Source of the DNA: Anticarsia gemmatalis
Taxonomy: Eukaryota; Arthropoda; Insecta; Lepidoptera; Erebidae
Assembly: GCF_050436995.1 (NCBI RefSeq)
Contig: NC_134751.1
Coordinates: 4,030,001 to 4,094,000 of the forward strand
Length of the DNA: 64,000 nt
Direction of reading: 5' to 3'
Position 1 is the first letter of the stretch. The number at the start of each line of letters is the position of its first letter. The translations under genes were made by a program, and so were the position numbers. The notes beneath the pieces were generated by a model. That model was not told the DNA's origin and searched no databases. It saw only the letters and a list, made by a program, of their open reading frames with translations. Positions 1 through 11,275 of the stretch are shown here, piece by piece.

Positions 1-240
1 ATTAAATGCAACAATGATTTATAAAAATACTAGCTTTTACCCGCGACTTCGCCCGCTACCTCAATTTTCCCATGGGAATGCGTCATTTTCCCGGGAAAAA
101 AAGTAGCATATGTCCTTTCTCCGGTATCATAATATCTCCATACCAAATTTCATGCAAGTTGGTTCAGTAGTTTAGGCGTGATTGAGTAACAGACAGACAG
201 ACAGACTGAGTTACTTTTGCGTTTATAATATTAGTATGGA
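1..240 (+). repeat. Interspersed repeat, LINE-tail type
   Basis: Contains the motif series 'gttggttcagtagtttaggc', a short (acag)n run and the end 'tttataatattagtatgga', which recurs at the end of other repeats in this window (for example 13016, 34130 and 39053). This layout is typical of abundant lepidopteran non-autonomous repeats or LINE 3' tails. No coding frame survives. Confidence 0.6.
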
Positions 241-471
241 TTATGGCAGACCTTTTTGTAAAATATTGTAATTTCGTTTATCGAAAAGTAATAAATAAAT
301 TTGTATTTTAATAGCATTATGAATGGTTAAAAGTAAAAAAAAATACTCGGTAAAAATGTATTGAATAATAAATTAAAATTTTTGGTCAACTCACACACTG
401 TCATCTGATTCCAAACTAAGCAGAGCTTGTACTATGGTAAACAGACATTAATAATAATAGTGTGACGGTAG

Positions 472-968
472 ACAAAAAGAAACATGCCATCAAAAACATT
501 CTGTAAAAACCTCAAGTCTCGCCGTAAAAAGTTGTGAGATCGATATAATACCAAGTCGATTAATCTATTTAGTCTCTACTTAAAGGACCTTCTGTCTTAA
601 GTTATTACGTATGTTATTATCATGCCAATTTAAAAAAAATACCTTTAAAACAAATAGACCGACCTGGCCATCGCATGATTTAATTATTAGTATGTATCAC
701 ACTACACAGCACGACGAGAAGTTAATGCTCCTGAAATGTTAATGGCGAATTTGTGTTTTCTTGCGATGACCAAGTCGATCTAATTGTTTTAAAGGTATTT
801 TTTTTAAATTGGCATGATAATAACATACGTAATAACTTAAGACAGAAGGTCCTTTAAGTAGAGACTAAATAGATTAATCGACTTGGTATTATATCGATCT
901 CACAACTTTTTACGGCGAGACTTGAGGTTTTTACAGAATGTTTTTGATGGCATCTCACTTCTTTTTGT
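472..968. mobile_element. Foldback MITE with ~190-bp inverted arms
   Basis: The left arm (from 'acaaaaagaaacatgccatc') and the right arm (ending 'cacttctttttgt') are near-perfect reverse complements for about 190 bp each. They share a stretch around 'taagttattacgtatgttat', with a short unique centre near 660-770. No transposase frame is present, so this is a non-autonomous element or snap-back. Superfamily unknown. Confidence 0.8.
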
Positions 969-1280
969 AGAGCGAACATAAGTCCAATTTGTATGGAAAG
1001 ACGTTTTTTTTTCATAATTCAACATATTTTCCTATGGGAATGTTGTTCAGTTTCATGGGCTAAACACCCTTACCCACCCCCTCCCGTTATGCCTCATATA
1101 GTAGGTACCTATTTACACCTATTTATTTTATTTTCTACTGTAATAATAATTCATTAACTGCAAATGTAACCTTGTAATCTTATACATTTATATGGGATTA
1201 CAAAGTTATTGTTGCAGTTGGTGTATTTAGAAAACTGGACCGAAATTAGAAAATATAAAATTTTTCCCATGATTAAGACA

Positions 1281-1625
1281 CTAAACCCTATTTGTATTCT
1301 AAATTTTAAGCTTCTAAGTCTGCTAGAAGTACCTTAGACTTTTGATGATCGGTGAGTCAGTGAGTCAGTGAATCAGTGAGTGACAAAATTCAAAATTTTA
1401 ACAAGTTGTCATTCCTAAACTACTGGTTCAAATTGACTGAAATTTTAAATATACCGTGTTTATACAATGACTAATTAGTTGCTGAAAATCCAGGCTTCTT
1501 GTTTTATCCACAACGAAATTATAGGGGTGTCAAAAATAGCCCGAATTGCTTCGAGAAAAGGATGTTACGGCCGCGCCGCTTTTTTTTTGCTCGACTTGCG
1601 GGGGCACTTCCGTGCCCCCAGATAA
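1281..1625. repeat. Repeat with gtgagtcagtgag tandem and GC hairpin
   Basis: Holds a tandem of 'gtgagtca' units near 1350-1380 and, at about 1598-1620, a short hairpin 'gggggcacttccgtgccccc'. The layout resembles tails of lepidopteran retroelements. From 1626 to 2050 I see only AT-rich sequence; a 66-codon open frame at 1850-2050 has no support. Confidence 0.4.
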
Positions 1626-2051
1626 TAAGTACATTTTTATTTGTTTTTTTGTACGGTTTTGACCTAGAATAAGGCTCTAAATATTGGATACATATCACGG
1701 CTATATAGTATGAAAATTGGATAAGTTGGTATATAAATATGGACCTAATATAATCTTCAAAGAAATGTTAATAAATACACAATAATAATTACAAACGTTT
1801 ATTATCAAGTTGCAGATAACGAGAGATAACATACTCGGCACATCTTTGTGTGAACAATTGCGATGGAACTCGTACTGATAACAGAACTTTCTTTGTAACT
1901 CTTAGTAATAAATTGTTGCTTCATATTGTTCTCTTGTTCTACGAGACACTTGAATTGTTTGTCTTCAGAAGTTGCGATTTGAAGCTCCAGTCATCTTTAT
2001 ATTATGAACTAGCCGACCCGCGCAGCTCCGCTCTGGATCTTTATTTCTGAG

Positions 2052-2215
2052 GCGCTTGTAGCCCATTGCTCTCACTGGTCGGTAAACGATCAGTGGGTTA
2101 AGTAACCCTTGGTGTAGTTATTATATGGATAGGTGGCCGCTTAATGTTTGAATTGAGGGGTGCTTCGAATGGCACGGTAAAAGGAGTCGTTAGTAATTAA
2201 GATAATAATCTTTAA
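2052..2215 (+). repeat. Interspersed repeat family L
   Basis: Shares 'cggtaaacgat', 'gtgggttaagta' and 'ggataggtg' with 13890-14140 and 27965-28065, in the same order. This is a multi-copy element of LINE/SINE type with no coding frame. Confidence 0.55.
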
Positions 2216-2320
2216 GTTATGTTTTAGCTTGAACAACTTAAACACTAGCTTAATCACTTACCATCCGATATAATAAAAATAAAAACTATATTTTTGTATT
2301 AATCAGTTCAGTGTATCTAA

Positions 2321-2560
2321 AGGTAGCATTCGGTTCCTAGCGACCGCGACGCGCGACCGCGACCCGCGACCGCGACCGGGTCGCGCGACCCACTCTGCTC
2401 TCTAGCCGCGCCCACCGGTCGCGCGTCGCGGTCGCTAGATTTGTTTAGTACTCCATATAAATCCATACTAAGCAGTGGGTCGCGCGACCCGGTCGCGCGA
2501 CCCGGTCGCGGTCGCGGGTCGCGGTCGCGCGTCGCGGTCGCTAAGAACCGAATGTTACCT
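2321..2560 (+). mobile_element. GC-rich palindromic MITE, copy 1
   Basis: Begins 'aggtagcattcggttcctag' and ends with the reverse complement of that end ('ctaagaaccgaatgttacct'). Inside each end are runs of CGCGACC/GGTCGCG words. A short non-GC island ('tagtactccatataaatcc') sits off-centre. The whole 240 bp can fold on itself. No coding frame. See copy 2. Confidence 0.85.
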
Positions 2561-2631
2561 TAAGTGGTAACGGGCCAGGCGAGCCACGATCGCAACGCTA
2601 TCATAAAACCCAAATTTTCAAACAAAAGGTA

Positions 2632-2858
2632 AGGTAACATTCGGTTCTTAGCGACCGCGACGCGCGACCGCGACCCGCGACCGCGACCGGGTCGCGCGAC
2701 CCACTGCTTAGTATGGATTTATATGGAGTACTAAACAAATCTAGCGACCGCGACGCGCGACCGGTGGGCGCGGCTAGAGAGCAGAGTGGGTCGCGCGACC
2801 CGGTCGCGGTCGCGGGTCGCGGTCGCGCGTCGCGGTCGCTAAGAACCGAATGCTACCT
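2632..2858 (-). mobile_element. GC-rich palindromic MITE, copy 2 (inverted)
   Basis: Same element as copy 1 with its core reversed: here 'tatggatttatatggagtac' comes before the GC block ending 'ggctagagagcagagt', the opposite order to copy 1. Only about 70 bp separates the copies. The left GC block of copy 1 and its counterpart here differ by a 'ggtcgcgcgaccc' unit, consistent with small slippage. Confidence 0.85.
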
Positions 2859-4319
2859 GTAGGATCTCATCGATGAATCTTTAATCTTTTCATCTTCTAT
2901 GATGATCAGCATATCATGTTGGCAAAAAGTCGAAGAAAGGAAATAACCTGTGCGCTATCGGTCGGTGCTTGAATGAAATTGAAATATTTGCGCTCAGATT
3001 GCTATTTGCCTTTGAGGATAGGTCCCGGGCAAATCTGAAACTTTAGTTATGTGTTGACACAGACGACGCGACGTTTTCATTGCTATACTAGAACTGACGA
3101 AGATATTTTTAATGTTTTGTCGACAAGATTGTATTTTAAATGGACTGAACTACTTATTTTCGAATTTAAGCATAGCTATTAGCTGTGTCACAATTAAAGT
3201 GAGAAAATATGTGTAATTTTTGTTATTTAATACACAAATACACTAAAACCAAAATCACAAAGGGAAACGTAACTTTTGTCATTCTCGTTCAGTTTGCCCA
3301 CACACAAACGTACGTGGATTCCTTAGATGCAACCGGGTGAACAGAAGCCCGGATAGTTTGCATTGCGCAAATATGTGTCAGTAAATTATTCAGACAGTTC
3401 GCGGACATCCAGGCAAGGTGGGACTAACTTTGTACACACATTTGTACGATATCAAATCGTGAACTTTCCTAGAGTTGTGTTCGATTTGTACGGTGTTATG
3501 TTCGCATTTCTTGTTTGTACATGACAAGGTTCTATGTTGACGTTTTGTTATAATTATACAATCCAATTTTTACCAAAAGACCAATCTATGTTTATATAAT
3601 CGTTCGAAAATTAAGAAAGTTCGAATCATCGAACTTATACTAGGTAATAAATAAACAAAATTGGATTGGATCTGTGGGCACATCAATCTCATTTAGGTTA
3701 GGTCTTATTTTTATGTGAGAGTAAATTCTGATTATTTTTGTCACTCTCACAAAATTCTTTCATATAAGTACCAGGTTTGTGATATTTCTAAGTGCACAAT
3801 AATTATATTTATAATTTGATACGTTAACGTTTTCCTAATATCTCTATCATTTTATCGAGACACAAAGATATCCACTTACGATCTATCCGAAAACATTTTA
3901 TCCGGCTGTATTTTTTTGCTCCAATGAATTAAGAATGCCACCCACGATCGTGTCGACGTTAATAAATGAACCACTTCCACGCCGGTGTGCCCACCGCCTA
4001 TAATTAAATTTACTAAGGTAAAGTTATTCGAGGCACCGGCTATGATAGTTTTACGTACTATTATTATCCACTCTGATAATTTTTTTATCCTGTTAAAACC
4101 TGGCATACCTAAAACATTATATAAAACAGATCTTGAAGAAGGTCCGAAGACCTGAAACGTGAACTGGTACAGTGTGATAGACTGGATCATGCTTAACAAT
4201 ATGCACGAGACATCATTATTATTTTTTTGTTTTGTTCCCGGTTTGGCAGTCTCTAATCAGTAAAATAATTCCACGAAAAATATTAAACATTTTTCAATTC
4301 AAACAGTACTAATAAATAC
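2859..4319. other. Intergenic, no gene seen
   Basis: AT-rich sequence without recognisable coding exons, RNA genes or clear repeats. A 107-codon open frame on the minus strand (3876-4199) has no recognisable motif, signal peptide or splice context and is left unannotated. Confidence 0.5.
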
Positions 4320-4329
4320 ATGGAACACG

Positions 4330-4525
4330 TACAGACGCCGGTACTGGTCCTAGCCTCTCACTGGTCGTGTCGGTTATCCGCCCCTCCGGGCTACGAGAAC
4401 GATAGAATCGAGCGCGTACCTGTGTATTGCACACACTTCGACACTATAAACAAAGCTCTACACAGTTGGTCGGTTTCAGCGAGGGTGGCCGCTGTAGTCG
4501 AATGTCGGCAAAGAGGACATCATCT
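4330..4525 (+). repeat. SINE fragment, family T2
   Basis: Contains 'ctcactggtcgtgtcggtta' and 'ttgcacacacttcgacacta', which match the body of the fuller SINE at 40160-40500 and the reversed copy at 21955-22310. The tRNA-like head is missing here. Confidence 0.6.
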
Positions 4526-4532
4526 ATACTAT

Positions 4533-4795
4533 ACTAATATTTTAAGGCTGAAGAGTTTGTTTGTTTGTTTGTTTGTTTGAACGCGCTAATCTCAGGAACT
4601 ACTGGTCCGATTTGATAAATTATTTCAGTGTTAGATAGCGCATTTATCGAGGAAGGCTATAGGCTATACATATATCATCGCGCTACGACCAATAGGAGCA
4701 GGGCACCAGTAAAAAATGTTACAAAAACGGGGAAAAATTTCACCCATTCTCTCTTATGTGACGCAAGTGAAGTTGCGCGGTCAGCGAGTTATGAA
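4533..4795 (-). repeat. Short interspersed repeat S1 (reverse)
   Basis: One of seven copies of a roughly 250-bp repeat. In forward orientation it starts 'gacccgcgcaacttcgcttg', carries 'ctcctattggtcgtagcgtg' and 'aaatcggaccagtagtt', and ends in a (caaa)n run before 'tataatattagtatag'. Other copies: 10485-10700, 11029-11275, 12766-13016, 15760-16037, 33895-34132 and 38808-39067. Confidence 0.75.
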
Positions 4796-5285
4796 TAATC
4801 CCGAAGTTTCAAAGCTTTACCCAGGTCCCTCTCATTAATAAGTATACATCTTTAGAGGCATATCCAACTGTGATTATATTCGGTCCGTTATCGAATGTAT
4901 GAATTGTTAGGACGGTGTTTCCGTATTGTGACACTTATGAGGGGTCCAGGTAGGTATAAAGGGTGGTGGAAATTGATTATAACATTTGCCAAACCCAAAT
5001 CGAATCAATATTCCCCAACATTTGTAAACATTATTACGTCTTCAGTTTTCAAAGTTAACTTGAATGAAATATTAAATGCATTATCTCTATTCGCAACGAA
5101 GGTACCGTCGAAAGCGGTACTGTGAATATAGAAAAAAAAACTTACATGGAGAAGTTAAACACTTTTTCGTGCTTATTAAATGTTAACCTATTTTCTAAAG
5201 AGTATTGTGTAGCATAATATTGAATCAAAATAACAAAATCTGTTTTATAATAAATCTTAAATATTATGAAATACCTACTTAATAT

Positions 5286-5585
5286 ATAAAGGTTGATCCG
5301 TGGATATATTATAAATATCGAGTTCCTCCGTGTTTCGGAAAGCCCGATAAATTCTGGGTCCCAGCTGTTACTTTCAAAGAACTTTGACAGTCGCTAACAG
5401 TAGTCAGAAGCATAAAAGCCTGAAAATCAGTCTTATGAAGGGGTATCGTGTTATAACCCAGTAACCTGGGTTGTTGAACACCGACAGTGGCGACAGACAG
5501 TCGCTCCATACAAAATACAGGTATTCAGCTGCACCCAGTGCGAATGGAAGCCGACTCCAACATAGTTGGGACAGAGGCTAAGCTA
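5286..5585 (+). repeat. Interspersed repeat family R, full copy
   Basis: Contains 'atcgagttcctccgtgtttc', 'gggtcccagctgttac', 'cagtcgctccata' and 'aatggaagccgactccaaca'. Related copies: 23105-23465 (reverse), 25770-26470 (split by two insertions) and part of 48160-48282. An open frame on the minus strand here is a repeat artefact. Confidence 0.6.
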
Positions 5586-7009
5586 ATTGCTAGTGTATTT
5601 CGTTAAAAAAACGCTACTATCATATATTATAAAATAGAATTCAAATAACAGTGAGTTAGTTCACAACCTCAGAACAGTCGGCACGTGGCGCATATTAATT
5701 TAAGTTTTAATGAGAGGGCCTAAATTCTAGAGACATTGCAACTGAGTTAATTAAGTTTGTTTTGAAGAAGTTGTTCTGTTCGCAGACAATGTGAGGACGA
5801 TATAGCCGCGTTATAAACACTGAATACTAATGAAATGCACTGTTTAGCTTAATATGTATGTTGCACTGAAGCTTAAGTAGCCTTATGAAAAATGTTCGTA
5901 TCAAATTCAATACTGATTGTTATGTGAATTGAATCATCCTGTGTCGGTACATTGCAGATGATTCAGGTGAATTATAGGAATTGAAGAAGACGCGTTCTAA
6001 TTTGGTAACATTCCTGTTTGCCTTCGAATAGAAATCTTTTTTCAGTATGACTGAAAATTTGATAACTTCGAACCAAAAGCCGTAAGTCGGCAGTACGAAC
6101 CTTTCGTAATGTAAACTTGTTTGTGCTTGAGCTACTGCTTTTTTAACTGCCGTTGTTGCCCATCGGTTATGTATGCCATTATCGTGGAGGTCTCGAAACC
6201 CAGGTCGGGCTTCACAGTGATTCCTAAGTTTTCTTGTTAAAAAAATCCGTCGAAAATCTCTGTAACGTAGAGCACGACAGAGGCTCCCGCGCTGTACTCT
6301 TTCTGATCCGTCTTTTCCATCAAGCCATGAGACCGATGAAACAAAATGTACTTGCATTTCACGCACTTGGTCACTTGGACTTGCAAAATCCTGCATGATG
6401 ACTCATTTCAAAGAAAGTAGCCGCCGTAACCAAATATAGGCTAGCCATGGTTATGTTGACCTACCTTACTAATAATTAGAACCGATATTAAACGTATAGC
6501 ACACGACGAACTATCGCAGATATCATAGTACGAAATATGGATAGTTTTGCCTATATAAACATAAAATAAAGGTAGCAGGTAAACAAACATGTGGCAAGAA
6601 GTCGATGTTGCTCGAAATAGAAATGTCGGGGTCCCTCTCATGAATATTGATGCACTGTAAAAACCTACTTCCAGTTGAAAGCCTTTTGTCTACGTACAAC
6701 TGTCGATAAACGCCGCAGAAATACCATTGTTATGTAAAAATACGGTTTGGAATTCACTTGTTCGTATTAAAGTTTATTCTGGCAACATTGAAATATGTAT
6801 ATTGTCGTTAAAGAGAATTAAATAACTTATTTTTACATGTGTTGAGCAAAGTGCATTATACGATTTGTTTGTCTTTTATGAGATAGGATCGAATTTAAAG
6901 TGCACTGCATATTCAATCTCTCTCTTGAGATAACTGACCGGTGAGAAGTCAGGTCCAAGACCCACTGCTATTACATTTTACGAGGCACGACACAACCTCA
7001 AATTCATAA
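5586..7009. other. Intergenic; one unexplained 158-codon open frame
   Basis: Mostly AT-rich. On the minus strand 5920-6396 is open for 158 codons and is less AT-rich than its surroundings around 6100-6370. It has no signal peptide or domain I recognise, and no clear splice signals frame it. It could be a decayed transposon exon or chance. I do not call it a gene. Confidence 0.3.
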
Positions 7010-7295
7010 CTATTTTTTGTACTCAGAATGTAAATAAATAAATAGAAATATAAATATTTCGTAATATAACTGATAAACATACTTGTATACTTCTAAACAC
7101 ATACTTCTATAGCTAAATAAACAACCAAGCTCAGAATAAATACTCGTGCTCACACACAAATATTTGTTCCGGGTGGGATTCGAATCCGCCACACGCGCTA
7201 AGCGGTGCGACAGTTATTGCGGCGAGGTGACCACCTTAACTACTGCGCAAAACGTGCGGTTATCTTTTGACCCAAATTCGAGCCCGAGACGACAC
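7010..7295 (-). repeat. tRNA-derived SINE, family T3 (reverse)
   Basis: On the minus strand the head reads through 'gcgcagtagttaaggtggtc' to a B-box-like 'ggattcgaatccc', followed by a body with 'gagcacgagtatttattctg' and an AT-rich tail. A related copy ends at 32800. A SINE rather than a tRNA gene, because the acceptor and anticodon arms do not form. Confidence 0.6.
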
Positions 7296-7561
7296 GATAC
7301 AGAGGCAATTAACACGACAATACCACAAGTTCGTAATCGTGGATCAATGTCAAAATAGCCTATCTACCGATTGTCAATAATCTCCATCATCTACCTCTAC
7401 TAATTACAAACACAATAGCAAGCTACTTAGAACAAATTACATGTATTGTCATACATATTGATGTTGATCGGCTTGTAAACTAATAGTCTGTTGAGTCGCT
7501 TTATAATGCATGCTACATTAATAGCTTCGAGGATTATAAACAGCGTATTGTTATGCATAAT

Positions 7562-7748
7562 CTGCTGTAGCGCAAATGTCTACTACTATCGACTATCTAC
7601 AACCTGTAAGCTGACGACAAACTTTGAATGAAAAACGAATCAGCGCCACCAACCACTAGTGGTGGTCGCTGGAATTATATTTCAATTCATTTTAAATGTC
7701 AAACTTTCAATCATCGATAGTACTGACTGTAGAAAATCGCGCTGCTGG
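7562..7748 (-). mobile_element. MITE family M copy
   Basis: Ends 'gtagcgcaaatgtctact' and 'tgactgtagaaaatcgcgct' are inverted repeats. Internal words shared with other copies: 'tcagcgcc', 'aaatgtcaaact'. Family M copies: 7562-7748, 7804-8038, 8089-8240, 10300-10462, 15020-15330, 18530-18690, 19590-19690, 25093-25170 and 30115-30435. Confidence 0.6.
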
Positions 7749-7803
7749 TCTGTGATACTATCAAAAACTTAACTACGTACATGTACTATATGACTACATC
7801 ATC

Positions 7804-8038
7804 AGTAGCGCGATTCTCTACATTCGGTACTGTCGAGTATCGAAAACTTGTCTTTTAAAATGTACTACCAAAATAGCTCCTACGACACCCGTCAGAAGCG
7901 CTGATCAGTTTTTCATACAAAATTTCTCGATTCTAGTAGGTTGTAGCTCCTACGACACCCGTTAGAGGCGCTGATCAGTTTTTATACAAAATTTCTCGAT
8001 TCTAGTAGGTTGTTGATAGTCGATAGTGCTACTGTAGT
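7804..8038 (+). mobile_element. MITE family M copy with internal tandem duplication
   Basis: Starts 'gtagcgcgattctctaca' and ends 'tcgatagtgctactgtag'. Between 7877 and 8013 a unit of about 68 bp ('gctcctacgacacccgt' to 'tctagtaggttgt') occurs twice in tandem, with only a few differences. Confidence 0.7.
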
Positions 8039-8088
8039 CAAGTTTTGTCATGCATCAACATTTAAACATAATTTTTCTTTGCTAAGCC

Positions 8089-8240
8089 CTGTAGCGCGAT
8101 TTTCTACAGTTGGTACTATCGGACAAAGAGTGAAATTTAACATAAAATTTACTTCAAAATTCGAAAATATATCGACAGCTACCGGTTCTCGAAAGTCCAT
8201 AGTGGTTGGAATCGACCCTCGATCTGTATAAGTTATACAT
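8089..8240 (+). mobile_element. MITE family M, degraded copy
   Basis: Begins 'gtagcgcgattttctacagt' 50 bp after the previous copy. The internal part is diverged and the right end is not intact ('gctaccggttctcgaaagtc'). The two overlapping open frames here are not genes. Confidence 0.5.
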
Positions 8241-8369
8241 AATTTCAAGCTGAGGAAGGGTACGTAATATTCTGTATAAAATTTGTCTCGCCGCAATTAA
8301 CGGCGCGAATAATTAATTCTCGTCGCGCCGTGAAATGAGTTCCGACATCACTAGACTTAGATTATACTT

Positions 8370-8670
8370 TGGAATAACAAGTAAAGCTTTATTAATAGGT
8401 TTTTGTGGAGTTACTTATCCTTCTAACATCACAGACGCAAAAGTTTCTAAGGACTGATAAACGAACACCTGAACGGATTTGGACTGACACATGAGCCGTT
8501 TTGTAACCTGGATTAACAAGGTATACTTTTTACGCAGATGTAGTCGCGATGTAAGTTTAGTATTGTTTATGTAGAATCAAAACGATTTTTCCAGACTATA
8601 TTTCAGACACTTGGCAATTAATAAATCCACGGCTTTTTACAAACATATAGAATTTATAATAATAGTATAG
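8370..8670 (+). repeat. LINE-tail type repeat
   Basis: Word order 'ttattaataggt', 'gaacggatttgga', 'tgagccgttttgtaacctgg' and 'aaggtatactttttac' parallels 19195-19395 ('actactggacagattttaat', 'ggattaacacagtatacttt'). Non-coding. From about 8670 to 8985 I see nothing. Confidence 0.5.
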
Positions 8671-8984
8671 ATAAAAGATCAAATAAAAAGGGAAACCTTA
8701 CAAAATATATATTATTTAACGAGATAACTTCTCGCCAAATCGTCGTCGAAATGCCGTCTTAAAAATGTTCGAACAAAACCTAGGCGAAAATTAAACGCCC
8801 CTATCTCAGATAACCGTTACCGTTACGATAACGTTATAGAGTGACGTTAAAAGAAATTATTAGCTATTACGACCAAAGTGGCGGGTTAGTTAATCTACCA
8901 CAGATGTCTCTACTTTATTCAGCTTACAGGTGAGGCGAAGTAACCGAACCTTTCAGCATTCATTTCAATTTACCTTATCTGCCT

Positions 8985-9153
8985 CCATGGTGCAGTCGGT
9001 AGTGTACCTCACTGCTGATCATGAGGTCTAGGGTTGGTTTTCCCAGTCGGGAATATTCCTCAATGGCAGCCGAAGTTTAGTAAATGCCAACAGGCTCGCT
9101 CCCTGCTACAAGTAAGGCTCCACCAAAATACATACATACATTTTTTAAGACAA

Positions 9154-9192
<39 letters not shown>

Positions 9193-9225
9193 GTGCCGCG
9201 GGGACTTTTACAAACATACAAACAA
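8985..9225 (+). repeat. SINE fragments and (CT)n microsatellite
   Basis: A tRNA-like head ('cctccatggtgcagtcggta', then B-box-like 'gggttggttttccc') runs to about 9130. A CT-repeat microsatellite follows at about 9152-9193. Then comes a reversed tail of SINE T1 ('gtgccgcggggacttttaca'). The open frame across it is repeat-derived. Confidence 0.6.
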
Positions 9226-9794
9226 CATATATATAATTATAATTTACGTGTAAATAAAATAAATGGATGGATTAACAACATTTTATTTTAGCATGAAATT
9301 ACATTTGAAATGAGGTTTACAATCTTCAAATTATTTACAATTTTGAAAAGCAATAAATCTAGCAGTTTTAGAACCTTCATGCGGACTTTAAGTTTACTAA
9401 TCAAATGAAATATTTAAATATACACATACTACTCCGACAGCTCAGCAAAAATCCTTGTCATGCACAATCTTCCAGATTGTAATAGTTCTGTATATTTCTT
9501 AATTAAAGTAGCTGTATCAGTTGAATAAGCCACTGGTCAATGCTGTGTCTCTAGAGAAAAGGGTATAAGTCCGATATTGTTGAAAATGAATTAAGAAATA
9601 GAGTGCATTTATTTCCACTTTTGCAATATTTTTAGTGTATCCTTTTTTCGCTAGAGGCACACAGATAATGTTCTAAATTCAGAATTTTGTGTATCTTTGA
9701 AAACCGCGAAACGCTACTAAGTTACTGGACCGTATTTTTTTTGTTAGACTGAAGCATTCCTTTTCTAGGCAGATTTGGTTAAGCAATAATGTGA

Positions 9795-10852
9795 TTAATC
9801 TCTGGAACATAAACATTTAGCTGATGAGCTACACGTGCCGTTCGTGTAACCAAGTACCCTGCAGATGAAGACACAGGTTTCATTGACACACGATCTGCCG
9901 TACACTGAAATGCTCGGATCACCAGAAACTCTTCTGTCAACTGCTGGTTCCATCCGAACTGTAAAGAAATATCATTTAAATACTCATTCATTCTTTAATT
10001 TTGTTTTCTTCCTTTTTAACCCATGACCTGCTAGGCTAGTTAAGGCTAGGCTAGTCTCTTCCCTAATGAGGAAGGGATGGCTTTGAGTCCAGCTAGCCAA
10101 ATGTAGATTGGAGACTATGCCTGCCCTTCAAGAAATGTGTGTAATAATGTAATACTCTGATTGAATTGAAACTGAAATGATTGTGCTAGAACTATGAATG
10201 ATTCATATGATTTAAACTGATAGAATCGGAACGTCAACAAAGCCTTCCGTATCCAATATAAATAACTATAACTACTTAGGCTGTCGTGTAACAGTAGGAC
10301 GATTATCTTCAGTCGTTACTATCGAGTATCGAGAGTTTGACATTTAAAATGTACTGCAAAAATAGTTTCTGGTGCTCCCGTCGGAGGCGATGATCCTATT
10401 TTCATACAAAATTTCTCTGTAGCTAGCCGGTTAACGACAGTAATGGTAGAGAATCCAGCTTCAGATTACCTACAGGTTATATCTATACTAATATAAGGAA
10501 CTGCTGGTGCGAATTGAAAAAATATTCTACTGTTAGATAGCTTGTTTATTGAGGAGAGCTATATTATAAGAAGAAGGCTATATAACACTACGCTACAAAC
10601 ATTAGGAGCGGAGGAGCAACAAAAAATGTGAAACGGGGAAATTTATTTACCCATTCTCGCATGTGACGCAAGCAAAGTTGCGCTGGTTAGCTAGTATTAT
10701 GTAATTATAGTATATCTTTGTTACTTACCCTCGACATTTTCCACAACTTCCTGAGTCCGCTCTGGGTTATTGGCTTGTGGATCCTCTCCAGCGCTTACAT
10801 GGACGAGGACTATGAGCGCCAACACACTGAACGATATAACCAAGACCTTCAT
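9795..10852 (-). CDS. Defensin-like CS-alpha-beta peptide precursor (gene A)
   Basis: Predicted small secreted antimicrobial or immune peptide, 95 aa, two exons. Exon 1 (10729-10852) encodes a signal peptide, MKVLVISFSVLALIV..., probably cleaved after HVSA, plus an acidic pro-segment, and ends in phase 1 at GTAAGT. Exon 2 (9795-9958) follows a TTTCTTTACAG acceptor and contains an Arg-Arg pair, a likely furin-type site, leaving a mature peptide of about 44 residues from Val-Ser-Gly. Cysteine spacing is C-x4-C-x3-C-x9-C-x5-C-x-C with gamma-core Gly-Thr-Cys. The short first loop resembles X-tox domains and scorpion short toxins more than the long loop of classical insect defensins. The intron holds a MITE M copy (10300-10462) and a reversed S1 repeat (10485-10700). 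The alternative frame of exon 2 is also open but lacks the cysteines and the phase match. Antimicrobial function is inferred from the fold only. Confidence 0.85.
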
Positions 10853-10907
10853 ATCGACGAGTTACTTTCACAACACCGAATCGAATACAGTTCTATGACA
10901 ATTTGCT

Positions 10908-10985
10908 CTTTTATACAACCTATATCGGTGTATCACACCACCAGTTATCATTAGTGAAGAGCATTTCAAGTGGTTGGGAAATTAA
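10908..10985 (-). promoter_or_regulatory. Candidate immune-type promoter of gene A
   Basis: Read on the minus strand: TATAAAAG at about 10908-10915 (55-60 bp before the ATG), TGATAA at about 10945-10950. On the plus strand a kappaB-like word GGGAAATTAA starts at 10976. Adjacent GATA and kappaB words are a known feature of insect antimicrobial peptide promoters. The kappaB match is imperfect. Confidence 0.45.
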
Positions 10986-11028
10986 TTTAATCATAGTAAA
11001 ATAAACTATATTACGTTGTATAAAAACA

Positions 11029-11275
11029 CTAGTTGACCCGCACAACTTCGCTTGCGTCACATAAGAGAGAATGGGTCAAAATTTTCCCCGTTTTTGTAAC
11101 ATTTTTCGTTGCTTCTCCGCTCCTATTGGTCGTAGCGTGATGAAATATAGCCTATGGCCTTCCTCGATAAATGGACTATCTAACACTGAAAGAATTTTTC
11201 AAATCGGACCAGTAGTTCCTGCGAGATTAGCGCGTTCAAACAAACAAACTCTTCAGCTTTATAATATTAGTATAG
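11029..11275 (+). repeat. Short interspersed repeat S1
   Basis: Full-length S1 copy starting at the conserved 'gacccg(c)cacaacttcgct' and ending in a (caaa)n run plus 'tataatattagtataga'. The 115-codon open frame through it is not a gene. Confidence 0.75.

Noticed and set aside
2321..2858. Repeated CGCGACC units as a CRISPR-like or satellite array
   Set aside because: The units are not spaced regularly; they form two palindromic elements with mirrored ends, in a eukaryotic genome.
3876..4199. 107-codon minus-strand open frame
   Set aside because: No recognisable domain, poor composition and no splice or promoter context.
9779..9991. 70-codon minus-strand open frame overlapping gene A exon 2 in another frame
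   Set aside because: The shifted frame gives six correctly spaced cysteines, an RR site and phase agreement with exon 1; this one gives none.
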